From NCBI GenBank assembly GCA_944391355.1, contig CALXTG010000067.1, forward strand, positions 1 to 15,076: DNA of 15,076 nucleotides, read 5' to 3'. Position numbers and translations under genes: made by a program. Below, in pieces: positions 1 to 6,137 of this stretch. The DNA is from an uncultured Alphaproteobacteria bacterium. GTDB taxonomy: Bacteria > Pseudomonadota > Alphaproteobacteria > RF32 > CAG-239. Below the pieces are notes generated by a model. That model made no database searches. It was not told the origin of the DNA and worked only from the letters and a program-made list of their open reading frames with translations. Each line of letters opens with the position of its first letter. The first letter of the stretch is position 1.

Positions 1-10
1 CTTTTACAGA

Positions 11-41
11 CAAACCCCACAAAACCGGGGTTTGTTTTTTT
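11..41 (+). terminator. Rho-independent terminator of a gene off the left edge
   Basis: CAAACCCC at 11-18 pairs perfectly with GGGGTTTG at 27-34 across an 8-nt loop, and seven T follow directly at 35-41. The T tract lies only on the plus-strand side, so it should stop plus-strand transcription of a gene that ends at or before the left edge. No part of that gene can be identified. Confidence 0.8.
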
Positions 42-59
42 GTTTGTTATGCTTCCGTT

Positions 60-145
60 TTCAAGCTTGACTTCTCCCTTTTTCTGTCCCCCTCGGGCTT
101 GACTTTTCTTTTACTGTCATTCTCCGGCTTGACCCGAGAATGACA
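60..145. repeat. Degenerate GCTTGAC repeats ending in a GAATGAC palindrome
   Basis: GCTTGAC occurs at 65-71, 97-103 and 127-133, a spacing of 32 and 30 nt. The last copy is the centre of an imperfect palindrome: TGTCATTCT at 115-123 pairs perfectly with AGAATGACA at 137-145, and the stem continues through CGG/CCG with one bulged C. Palindromes with a CGGGCTTGACCCGAG core are a familiar dispersed intergenic repeat type in alphaproteobacteria. The two left copies look like decayed versions. No coding potential is apparent. Confidence 0.65.
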
Positions 146-189
146 AGTAAGGGGGAGTTTTCTCCAGTCGAGACGATAATAAAAAACAC

Positions 190-218
190 GTCATTCTCGC
201 GCTCTGCGCGGGAATCCA
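190..218. repeat. Palindromic intergenic repeat (GTCATTCTCGCG type)
   Basis: ATTCTCGCGC at 193-202 pairs with GCGCGGGAAT at 206-215 over a 3-nt loop, with a single G:T wobble. The outer GTCATTC / GGAATCC ends match the common proteobacterial pattern of short dispersed palindromes. It is probably the same repeat class as the palindromes at 115-145 and 384-424. Confidence 0.6.
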
Positions 219-260
219 GCGCGTGAAACGGGATCTGTCCTTAAATTTCTCGAGATCTCC

Positions 261-351
261 GAAATCAAAGATTTCGAAGATGACGGTGTGGGTGGTGATT
301 TCGAAGATGACGGTAAGGGTGGAAATTTCGAAGATGACGGAAGGGGTGATA
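261..351. repeat. Three tandem 27-bp repeats
   Basis: The 16-base core ATTTCGAAGATGACGG begins at 271, 298 and 325, exactly 27 bp apart each time. The remaining 11 bases of each unit are G-rich and vary. Just before the array, GAAATC at 261-266 and GATTTC at 270-275 form a small inverted repeat that runs into the first unit. The period is a multiple of three and one frame stays open through the array, but nothing suggests translation. The GATGACG end resembles the GAATGACG end of the neighbouring palindromes, so the array may come from tandem duplication of part of one of them. Confidence 0.75.
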
Positions 352-383
352 TTTTAAAAATTAGGCCTGCTTCGCAGTTATGG

Positions 384-424
384 ATTCCCAGTTGGCACAG
401 CCTGTAGGGTGTGCCACTGAGAAT
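384..424. repeat. Palindromic repeat, possible phoB 3' hairpin
   Basis: ATTCCCAGTTGGCACA at 384-399 pairs with TGTGCCACTGAGAAT at 410-424 across a 10-nt loop, with one wobble and one bulge, and GAATGACG ends the element at 421-428. It lies 25 bp beyond the phoB stop codon, so the phoB transcript would run into it. It lacks a clear U tract, so it may protect the 3' end or stop transcription only partly. Confidence 0.55.
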
Positions 425-448
425 GACGATAAAAGGACGGCGGCGGGA

Positions 449-1147
449 TCAGATTTCCTCAATATTATGCGTATCTATCGAATAGCCGGTGGCGCGGACG
501 GTACGGATATAATCAGGCCCAAACTCGTTTAACGATTTGCGCAGGCGGCGGATATGGACGTCAACAGTCCGGGATTCCACATAAATATTGTCGCCCCAGA
601 CCGTTTTCAGCAGATATTCGCGGGAAAAGACTTTGCCCGGCGTTTCCATCAGCGTTTTCAGCAGCCGAAATTCGGTCGGCCCCAAATGGACATAGCTGTC
701 GCCGCGAAAAACTTTTTTCTCGGCCAAATCCATTTTGATATCTTCAAAACTCAGTTCCTTTTCCTGAACCGGCTCAGGGGCGCGGCGCAGGTTGGCCTTG
801 ACGCGAGCCATCAGCTCGGGCACCGAAAAAGGCTTGGTGACATAATCGTCGGCGCCGGAAGAAAGGCCTTTGATTTTGTCTTCTTCCTCGCCTTTGGCGG
901 TCATCATAATTACCGGAATATTTTTAATATCGGGCTTGCTGCGAATCAGCTTGCAGATTTCGACGCCGGACATTTCAGGCAGCATCCAGTCAAGAAGAAT
1001 TACCGAAGGGCAGTTTTTTTCAATCTCGGCCAGCGCGCGGCTGCCGCGGGATTCAATCTGTACGTCATAGCCCTCTTTTTCAAGATTATATTTCAAGAGC
1101 AGCGCCAGAGCTTCTTCGTCTTCAATAACCATTACCAGATGTTTCAT
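449..1147 (-). CDS. phoB: PhoB-like two-component response regulator
   Basis: OmpR/PhoB-family transcription factor of 232 aa, the normal length; in known systems PhoB is phosphorylated by PhoR under phosphate limitation and activates pho-box promoters. The receiver domain (residues 1-120) has the acidic pair E9/D10, phospho-acceptor D53 in LLDWMLPEMSG, T83 and K105 in the TKPF motif. The winged-helix domain (about 130-225) has the EFRLL helix and the recognition helix around RTVDVHIRRLRKSL. The ATG at 1147 is chosen over a start 13 codons upstream because AGGGAGG lies 6 nt before it and the protein then begins at the usual MKHLVMVIEDE. It follows rpe by 50 nt on the same strand, so co-transcription is likely. 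No phoR, phoU or pst gene lies in the window, so the signal input is inferred from family resemblance only. Confidence 0.9.
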   Translation of the reverse strand: MKHLVMVIEDEEALALLLKYNLEKEGYDVQIESRGSRALAEIEKNCPSVILLDWMLPEMSGVEICKLIRSKPDIKNIPVIMMTAKGEEEDKIKGLSSGADDYVTKPFSVPELMARVKANLRRAPEPVQEKELSFEDIKMDLAEKKVFRGDSYVHLGPTEFRLLKTLMETPGKVFSREYLLKTVWGDNIYVESRTVDVHIRRLRKSLNEFGPDYIRTVRATGYSIDTHNIEEI

Positions 1148-1197
1148 GGCAAGCCTCCCTGATTTTATGACCCGAGCATAAAACAATTATCTTAAAA

Positions 1198-1833
1198 TTA
1201 CCTTAAAGCCTCAATATTTTTGCGATAGTCGCCGCCGGAAAAGACCGAGGTTCCGGCAACCAGAATATCGGCGCCGGCGGCAGCGCATTCGGCCGCGGTC
1301 ATCGGGTTGATGCCGCCGTCGACTTCAATTTGGATATTACGGCTGCCGATCATGCTCTTAATCCGCTGGATTTTTTCCAGCTGCGAGGGAATAAAACTCT
1401 GACCGCCAAAGCCCGGATTGACGCTCATGACCAAAATCAGATCCAGCTTGTCCAAGACATATTCCAAAACATTTTCCGGCGTGGCGGGATTCAAGGAAAC
1501 CCCGGCTTTTTTGCCGGCATTGCGGATTTCGGCCAGCGTACGGTCAAGATGGACGGCCGCTTCATAATGCACGGTAATGATATCAGCGCCGGCATCAACA
1601 AACCACGGAACCATTACTTCGGGTTCGGTCACCATCAGATGCACGTCAAACGGCAGACGGGTATAAGGGCGCAGTGTTTTAACCAGTCCGGGACCGAAAG
1701 TCAGGTTGGGAACATAGTGCCCATCCATGATGTCCAAATGCAGCATATCGGCGCCGGCAGCGGTAACGGCTTCAACTTCGGATTTCAGATTTGCCAGGTC
1801 GGCGGCCAGGATACTCGGGGCGATTAATACCAT
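1198..1833 (-). CDS. rpe: Ribulose-phosphate 3-epimerase
   Basis: Cytosolic TIM-barrel enzyme that interconverts D-ribulose 5-phosphate and D-xylulose 5-phosphate in the pentose phosphate and Calvin pathways. The 211 aa match the family length. Metal and catalytic residues are all present: H32 and D34 in HLDIMDG, H65 in DVHLMV, and D172 in EVDGGI. The phosphate-binding loops are NPGFGGQ (139-145) and the GTS near residue 194. The ATG at 1833 has AGGAG a few bases upstream. It is the first gene of a minus-strand unit that continues into phoB. Its product feeds transketolase, encoded at 11554-13521 in a separate operon. Confidence 0.96.
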   Translation of the reverse strand: MVLIAPSILAADLANLKSEVEAVTAAGADMLHLDIMDGHYVPNLTFGPGLVKTLRPYTRLPFDVHLMVTEPEVMVPWFVDAGADIITVHYEAAVHLDRTLAEIRNAGKKAGVSLNPATPENVLEYVLDKLDLILVMSVNPGFGGQSFIPSQLEKIQRIKSMIGSRNIQIEVDGGINPMTAAECAAAGADILVAGTSVFSGGDYRKNIEALR

Positions 1834-1854
1834 TTTTTACTCCTTTGTTCTATT

Positions 1855-1884
1855 ATTATAAAAAGCATAGACCAGACGCGGCAA
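1855..1884 (-). promoter_or_regulatory. Probable sigma-70 promoter for rpe-phoB
   Basis: Read on the minus strand, TTGCCG (1884-1879) and a perfect TATAAT (1860-1855) are separated by 18 nt. Transcription would begin near 1848, leaving a short leader that goes straight into the AGGAG site of rpe. Confidence 0.6.
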
Positions 1885-1989
1885 AAAAGCCAGCAAATTT
1901 TATTTGACGGGCGGCGGCTTGTAATCTCCGCAAAGATGATTATCTGCATTGAGCGTAAAACTTTTTAACTAATTCAAAGGAGATTAACC

Positions 1990-2493
1990 ATGGGTGAAAT
2001 GGCTCAAAAAATCAGCAAAGTCGACCACAAGGAACTGCTCGATATCCTGAACGTGGCTTTTGCCGAAGAATGGCTGGCTTATTATCAATACTGGATTGCG
2101 GCGCGGATTATGTCGGGTCCGATGAGTCTGTCTATCGGCGAGGAATTTAAAAAACACGCGCATGAAGAAAAAGAACACGCCGAACTGCTGGCGACCCGCA
2201 TTATCGAACTCGGCGGCACACCGCTGATTGACCCCAATGACTGGAGCAAAGTCGCCAAATGCAAATATGATGCCCCGACCGACGAATATGTCCTGACAAT
2301 CGTCAAACAGGTGCTGGCCGCCGAAAGATGCGCCGTTACCCGCTATCAGCAGATTTGCGACATGTGCTTCGGCAAAGATTATCAGACATTCAAAATCTCG
2401 GCGCATATTCTGGAACAGGAACTCGATCACGAACAGGATATGGAAGATTATATTACCGATATTTCCGAAGCGATGGCTCACGCCAAAAATTAA
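1990..2493 (+). CDS. Ferritin-like di-iron protein, DPS-like (thioferritin) type
   Basis: Four-helix-bundle ferritin-superfamily protein of 167 aa, expected to oxidise and store iron or detoxify peroxide in the cytoplasm. Likely di-iron ligands are E26 or E27 in helix 1, E60 and H63 (ExxH), E112, and E144 and H147 (ExxH). This layout fits bacterioferritin and DPS-like proteins rather than classical Dps. Cysteines C114, C123 and C126 sit beside ligand E112 in the pattern ERC...IC..C. A cysteine pair near the ferroxidase centre is described for DPS-like proteins of archaea and Bacteroides, so I favour that subgroup. No Met placed for bacterioferritin haem is evident. The start has AAAGGAGA 7 nt upstream. 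It is monocistronic, with a terminator 20 bp past its stop. Its promoter in the 156-bp gap shared with rpe could not be defined. Confidence 0.82.
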   Translation: MGEMAQKISKVDHKELLDILNVAFAEEWLAYYQYWIAARIMSGPMSLSIGEEFKKHAHEEKEHAELLATRIIELGGTPLIDPNDWSKVAKCKYDAPTDEYVLTIVKQVLAAERCAVTRYQQICDMCFGKDYQTFKISAHILEQELDHEQDMEDYITDISEAMAHAKN

Positions 2494-2514
2494 AAAAAAA
2501 TATGTCCTGAAAAT

Positions 2515-2545
2515 AAGGCCGTCCGAATATGGGCGGCTTTATTTT
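2515..2545 (+). terminator. Rho-independent terminator of the ferritin-like gene
   Basis: AAGGCCGTCC at 2515-2524 pairs with GGGCGGCTTT at 2531-2540 through 10 bp with two G:T wobbles and a 6-nt loop; TTT, A, TTTT follow. It separates the ferritin-like gene from the next plus-strand gene. Confidence 0.8.
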
Positions 2546-2556
2546 GCACAAAATTA

Positions 2557-2585
2557 TTGACAAATTACACAAAAGAATCCAAAAT
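2557..2585 (+). promoter_or_regulatory. Probable sigma-70 promoter for the 449-aa protein
   Basis: A consensus TTGACA at 2557-2562 is followed after exactly 17 nt by CAAAAT at 2580-2585, which matches four of six -10 positions. Transcription would start near 2592, about 20 nt before the ATG and close to the GGAGAG binding site. The preceding terminator supports independent transcription. Confidence 0.6.
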
Positions 2586-2612
2586 ATCGAAAAATATTGA
2601 GGAGAGACCTTT

Positions 2613-3962
2613 ATGTCCAATAATGAAAACGACAGTGAAATTTCCGAAGAATCGGCGGAACAAAATAAAGACGACATTAAATCCATCCCCGTGGTCCCGC
2701 TCAATGAGGAAGAGTTTAGCGCCAATCTGGAACAGCTCTACCGGGAAACAATCAGCAATCAGGATCTCGGCGAACTTCTGCATAAAAACCGAATCGACGC
2801 CAATAATGCGGAAGCCGTCGCCGCATTTAAGCATAATCTGCTGATGCAATGCTTGTATGAAGACAGCCTTTATGCCTTAGATAAAATTTTGGAAGAAGAT
2901 ACGGCCGGCTTTGCGTTTTTTCAGAGTTTGTGCGACTTTGAAGAGGGACATTATAAATATATGAGCGAAATCGAAGGGCCGGCAATGTCCGTTAAACTTC
3001 CCGGCTATATCGCGCTGCGGCTGGAAAAAACAGAAGTTTTGAGCGACTTGAGCCGAATCGCGCAAAATGCTTATGATGCCTTGAATATGCTCAGCGACAA
3101 CGAGCGCAAAATGTCTTTCTTTGACGCCGGCAATGCCACCGAAAAGCTGGAAGCCGATATTGACATTCTCCCTGACAACACCCGCGCCAAAGTTTATTTT
3201 CTGCTGGCCAAAGGGTATCAAAAGGCCAATTCTTCGCCTTATGAAAGCAAAAAAGCCAATCGTGAAGAAATTGACTATCTGAACAAAACGCTGACTTTTG
3301 CCTCGGATTATAAACTTATTTTCGCCGCGCAGAAACGGCTCGGCAAAGATAATCTGGACGAAAAAATTATTGTCGGCGCCTATAAACGGGCTTTGAAAGA
3401 AACCAAAGATAAAAAGAATCTGTTTCGGATTAACCATGAAATCGCCCGGCTGTACAGCGAGTTTTCTCAGGTATCCGGTTTTGTTTATGCCGGCGGCACG
3501 AAAGAAAAATCGCTCGGCAAGGCTGAGCATTACTATTATCAGGCTCTTCATTACGCCGACAAAGAAAGCCGGCTGAATATCCTGAGAAATATTGCCGCCA
3601 TTCAGCATTCTCTCGGCTATGCGGACAAATGGCTGGCGACCAAGACCGAAATTGCCATGAAGCACCTGAAAGGCTCCGAACGCTGCAAGGCTTTGATTAA
3701 AATCGCCTCCCAGCTGCCGAAACAGCAGGCTATCCCTTTCTATGAAAGGGTTATTACCGAAGCCAAAAAGTCAAAAATCAGCCTGAAAGAAAAAGCCGAT
3801 ATTATTCAGCGCTCCTGCCAAAGCCTGGAAACGCTTTATGATGATCCGAAAAAAATTACCTGCCTGAAAACCTCGCTGGCAAAATATCAGCAACAGAATA
3901 CGTTAACGCCGCCGCTGAATATTCTTGACCGCTACAAACTGAAAAAAGGAAAAGATTTATAA
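2613..3962 (+). CDS. Unrecognised helical-repeat (TPR-like) protein, 449 aa
   Basis: I do not recognise a named family. The first 30 or so residues are acidic and probably disordered. The rest looks almost entirely alpha-helical, with amphipathic helix pairs and spacings that suggest a TPR-like solenoid, for example KAEHYYYQALHYADKES (about residues 305-321) and the AIPFYERVITEAKK stretch near 375-390. There is no signal peptide or transmembrane segment, so it is probably cytoplasmic. No catalytic motif is visible; a scaffold or interaction role would fit the architecture but is only inference. GGAGAG lies 8 nt before the ATG. The gene has its own TTGACA promoter and a strong terminator, so it stands alone. 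Base composition resembles its neighbours and nothing indicates recent transfer. Confidence 0.85.
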   Translation: MSNNENDSEISEESAEQNKDDIKSIPVVPLNEEEFSANLEQLYRETISNQDLGELLHKNRIDANNAEAVAAFKHNLLMQCLYEDSLYALDKILEEDTAGFAFFQSLCDFEEGHYKYMSEIEGPAMSVKLPGYIALRLEKTEVLSDLSRIAQNAYDALNMLSDNERKMSFFDAGNATEKLEADIDILPDNTRAKVYFLLAKGYQKANSSPYESKKANREEIDYLNKTLTFASDYKLIFAAQKRLGKDNLDEKIIVGAYKRALKETKDKKNLFRINHEIARLYSEFSQVSGFVYAGGTKEKSLGKAEHYYYQALHYADKESRLNILRNIAAIQHSLGYADKWLATKTEIAMKHLKGSERCKALIKIASQLPKQQAIPFYERVITEAKKSKISLKEKADIIQRSCQSLETLYDDPKKITCLKTSLAKYQQQNTLTPPLNILDRYKLKKGKDL

Positions 3963-4020
3963 AGTTTTTGCCATAACGCATAATTGACTCCAAATAACAA
4001 ACGGTTATGGTAAGAAGCAG

Positions 4021-4048
4021 AAAAGCGTTGATTTTCATCAACGCTTTT
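4021..4048. terminator. Bidirectional terminator between convergent genes
   Basis: AAAAGCGTTGAT (4021-4032) and ATCAACGCTTTT (4037-4048) form a perfect 12-bp stem with a TTTC tetraloop. The arms end in A4 and T4, so either strand gives a stem followed by U residues. It lies between the 449-aa gene (stop at 3962) and fba (stop at 4075), which converge here. A weaker inverted repeat, CCATAAC 3971-3977 with GTTATGG 4004-4010, lies just upstream. Confidence 0.85.
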
Positions 4049-4074
4049 CGTGCTTTTAAATGCGGACGGAAATT

Positions 4075-5124
4075 CTAGATTTCGCCGTCGGCATAACGTT
4101 TGGCCATAACCGACAGCGGAATGGCTTTGATTTTGTCGGCGTGACCGGCAGCGCCGAAAGCAATATAGCGGTCTTCGCAGACTTTCTGCATTTCTTCAAT
4201 CGCCGGTTTGAGATATTTGCGGGGATCGAATTCTTTGGGATTTTCGGCAAAGACTTTACGGATTGCGCCGGTAATCGCCATACGGCAGTCGGTATCAACG
4301 TTAACTTTGCGAACGCCGGATTTAATGCCGCGGACAATTTCTTCAACCGGAACGCCGAAGGTCTGGGGAATCGCGCCGCCGTATGCATTGATTAATTCCT
4401 GCAGCTCCTGGGGAACCGAAGAAGAACCATGCATAACCATGTGGGTATTGGGCAGAATTTTGTGGATTTTTTCAATCACGTCAATTGCGAGAATATCGCC
4501 GGTCGGTTTGCGGGTGAACTTATAAGCGCCGTGCGAAGTGCCGACGGCAACCGCCAGAGCGTCAACATGCGTTTCTTCAACGAATCTTTTGGCTTCTTCG
4601 GGGTCGGTAACCAGACGCTTTTTATCAATCGTGCCTTCGGCGCCGTGACCGTCTTCCTTGTCGCCTTTACCGGTTTCCAGAGAACCGATAACGCCGAGTT
4701 CGCCTTCAACCGAAGCGCCGACCGCATGAGCGCGGGCAACGACTTCTTTGGTGACTTTGACGTTATATTCATAAGAAGAAGGGGTTTTGCCGTCAGCTTC
4801 CAACGAGCCGTCCATCATTACCGAAGAATAGCCGTTAACGATTGCCGACTGGCAGACATTGACGGAGGCACCGTGATCCTGGTGCAGACAAATCGGCAGT
4901 TCGGGGAACATTTCAATTCCGGCGGCAATCATGTGACGAATCATCGGGTCGCCGGCAAATTTGCGGGCGCCGGTCGAGGTTTGAATGATGACCGGGGCAT
5001 TGACTTTTCTGGCAGCCTGCAGAACGGCAAGCACCTGTTCCATATCATTGATGTTAAATGCGGGAACGCCGTAATTATTTTCGGCGGCATGGTCAAGAAT
5101 CTGACGCATTGTAACTAAAGGCAT
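4075..5124 (-). CDS. fba: Class II fructose-bisphosphate aldolase
   Basis: Zinc-dependent aldolase that reversibly cleaves fructose 1,6-bisphosphate to dihydroxyacetone phosphate and glyceraldehyde 3-phosphate. The 349 aa match the long (type B or CbbA-like) class II form. Visible active-site elements are D83 and H84 in HQDHG, the MMDGS strand (103-107), E140/E142 in SVEGELG, H198 in GTSHG, H232 in MHGSSS, and the phosphate/DHAP site NVDTD at 275-279. The glycine-rich insert around 150-165 is typical of the long form. AGGAG lies about 6 nt before the ATG. The next gene upstream on this strand ends 80 nt away, and the gap contains a plausible promoter with repeated boxes, so fba probably has its own control. 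The 3' end meets the bidirectional terminator at 4021-4048. Confidence 0.95.
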   Translation of the reverse strand: MPLVTMRQILDHAAENNYGVPAFNINDMEQVLAVLQAARKVNAPVIIQTSTGARKFAGDPMIRHMIAAGIEMFPELPICLHQDHGASVNVCQSAIVNGYSSVMMDGSLEADGKTPSSYEYNVKVTKEVVARAHAVGASVEGELGVIGSLETGKGDKEDGHGAEGTIDKKRLVTDPEEAKRFVEETHVDALAVAVGTSHGAYKFTRKPTGDILAIDVIEKIHKILPNTHMVMHGSSSVPQELQELINAYGGAIPQTFGVPVEEIVRGIKSGVRKVNVDTDCRMAITGAIRKVFAENPKEFDPRKYLKPAIEEMQKVCEDRYIAFGAAGHADKIKAIPLSVMAKRYADGEI

Positions 5125-5145
5125 ATTTGTCTCCTTGGTAAATTA

Positions 5146-5187
5146 ATTTGCTTTTGCAAATATATTACCCTGAGAGGTATTTGCAAG
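5146..5187 (-). promoter_or_regulatory. fba leader: probable promoter with three GCAAAT boxes
   Basis: GCAAAT occurs at 5156-5161 and its reverse complement ATTTGC at 5146-5151 and 5179-5184. The first and middle copies form a perfect 6-bp palindrome with a TTTT centre; the middle and last lie in a perfect 9-bp inverted repeat, TTGCAAATA (5154-5162) with TATTTGCAA (5178-5186). On the minus strand, TTGCAA (5186-5181) and TATATT (5164-5159) are 16 nt apart and make a fair promoter. The boxes overlap the -35 element and lie at and just after the -10, as a repressor operator would. If transcripts enter from the upstream gene, the same boxes could instead form two exclusive hairpins before the fba ribosome binding site. 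Confidence 0.5.
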
Positions 5188-5204
5188 AATTATTTTGCGG
5201 CTGT

Positions 5205-5999
5205 TCAGCGTTCGCGGTTGTTGGAGTGTTCCAGAAGACGCTGAACCTGATTTTCAACCTGCGGGTCAAGCCCTTTTTCCTGCGGCGGCAGTGCAGTATG
5301 TTCTGCTATATTTTTGTGAAAAATCATATCAATCAGTTCCATGGGATTCCGCCCCTCAAGCAGCTGCTGTTTGGAAATTTCCTGCGCCAGAGACTGGACA
5401 ATACCGTTCCGGAAAGCCTGTTCCGCAGCCTGGCGGTTCTGTTCCTGACGGCGGTGTTCCTGCTCGGTATATTTGCGGTGAAAACGGGCAAACTCATAAA
5501 CCGGGTCGCCGCCGCGCATATAATCGCTGAGGCCGGCCAGATTGGTTTTGTTGTCAACCAGCGCTTTAATACCCAGCCCTTCGCGGTCGCGGTAAATCTT
5601 CCAGTCCTCGATAATTTCATGATAAAGGGCGGCGTCGGCTTTATAATGTTCCAGGGCGCCGAAGGAAATGATTTTGGTATGTTCGTCACGCATATAAACA
5701 GTGATGTTTTCGGCAAAAAATTCTTTGGTTTCGCGGCTGCGGCGCTGCGGATTAACCAAAGCTTCGGACAGGCAAAAGGCCATGACCGCCAGTTTTAATT
5801 CCTGATTGGCAAAATAGTTGATTTTGCGCGGATCGCGGCAGACCTCCGGGTCATAAAGAACCTGGCTGACGCAATAGGCATTCAGCCCCTTCAGCAGCGC
5901 CAGCTTTTCCGGGGCAAGCGGAAATTCGCATTCAACATTGACATTGGCCGCCTGCTCTATCAGCCGGCTGATAATTTCCTGTAGTTTCTGCTGCCGCAC
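5205..5999 (-). CDS. Unrecognised cytoplasmic protein, 264 aa
   Basis: No known family is recognised. The protein looks mainly helical, with no signal peptide or membrane segment. The first 20 residues form an amphipathic helix, residues 25-130 hold a mixed core with four cysteines (C24, C43, C54, C76), and the last third (about 170-264) is rich in Gln, Glu and Arg and may be coiled coil or extended helix. The start chosen is GTG at 5999, because GGAGGA lies 7 nt before it; a GTG at 6014 in the same frame would add five residues but overlaps that binding site. It reads toward fba with an 80-nt gap and divergently from tgt. No function can be assigned from sequence or context. Confidence 0.8.
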   Translation of the reverse strand: MRQQKLQEIISRLIEQAANVNVECEFPLAPEKLALLKGLNAYCVSQVLYDPEVCRDPRKINYFANQELKLAVMAFCLSEALVNPQRRSRETKEFFAENITVYMRDEHTKIISFGALEHYKADAALYHEIIEDWKIYRDREGLGIKALVDNKTNLAGLSDYMRGGDPVYEFARFHRKYTEQEHRRQEQNRQAAEQAFRNGIVQSLAQEISKQQLLEGRNPMELIDMIFHKNIAEHTALPPQEKGLDPQVENQVQRLLEHSNNRER

Positions 6000-6031
6000 C
6001 TTACGTTCCTCCACCCTGGCAAAACTGCTTT

Positions 6032-6060
6032 ATCATAGCACAAAATTTCAAGGCTTTCCA
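6032..6060 (-). promoter_or_regulatory. Probable promoter for the 264-aa protein
   Basis: On the minus strand TGGAAA (6060-6055) and TATGAT (6037-6032) are 17 nt apart, and transcription would start near 6025, about 25 nt before the GTG start at 5999. The match is four of six at -35 and five of six at -10. Confidence 0.5.
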
Positions 6061-6076
6061 GCCCCAATTTTAATGC

Positions 6077-6105
6077 TTGCCAAAGGCTCGTTTTCAGTGC
6101 ATTAT
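6077..6105 (+). promoter_or_regulatory. Probable promoter for the tgt operon
   Basis: TTGCCA at 6077-6082 is followed after 17 nt by CATTAT at 6100-6105. This gives five of six and four of six matches with ideal spacing, and transcription would start about 25 nt before the tgt ATG. It is back to back with the minus-strand promoter at 6032-6060. Confidence 0.5.
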
Positions 6106-6137
6106 CTTCGGCAAAGAAATAAATTCAGAGAAAGAAA

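Noticed and set aside
151..357. Open frame through the 27-bp repeats giving a 9-residue peptide repeat
   Set aside because: It is open only because the repeat period is a multiple of three. It has no ATG before the array, no ribosome binding site near the GTG at 223, and consists of repeat DNA.
554..1162. Long plus-strand frame opposite phoB
   Set aside because: It is antisense to a gene with full receiver and DNA-binding motifs, and resembles no protein family; typical shadow of biased codon use.
1904..1943. Possible ferritin promoter: TTGACG at 1904 with GATTAT at 1938, and an AGAT/ATCT inverted repeat at 1934-1945 as an iron-regulator site
   Set aside because: The spacing is far outside the normal range and the inverted repeat is only 4 bp per arm; no Fur-like box is convincing.
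4429..5118. 229-codon plus-strand frame opposite fba
   Set aside because: The aldolase on the other strand has all catalytic motifs; the opposite frame is low-complexity in Phe, Gly and Arg, as expected for a shadow.
5148..5798. 216-codon plus-strand frame opposite the unknown 264-aa gene
   Set aside because: The minus-strand gene has a better start, ribosome binding site and protein-like composition; the plus frame would also begin inside the fba promoter.
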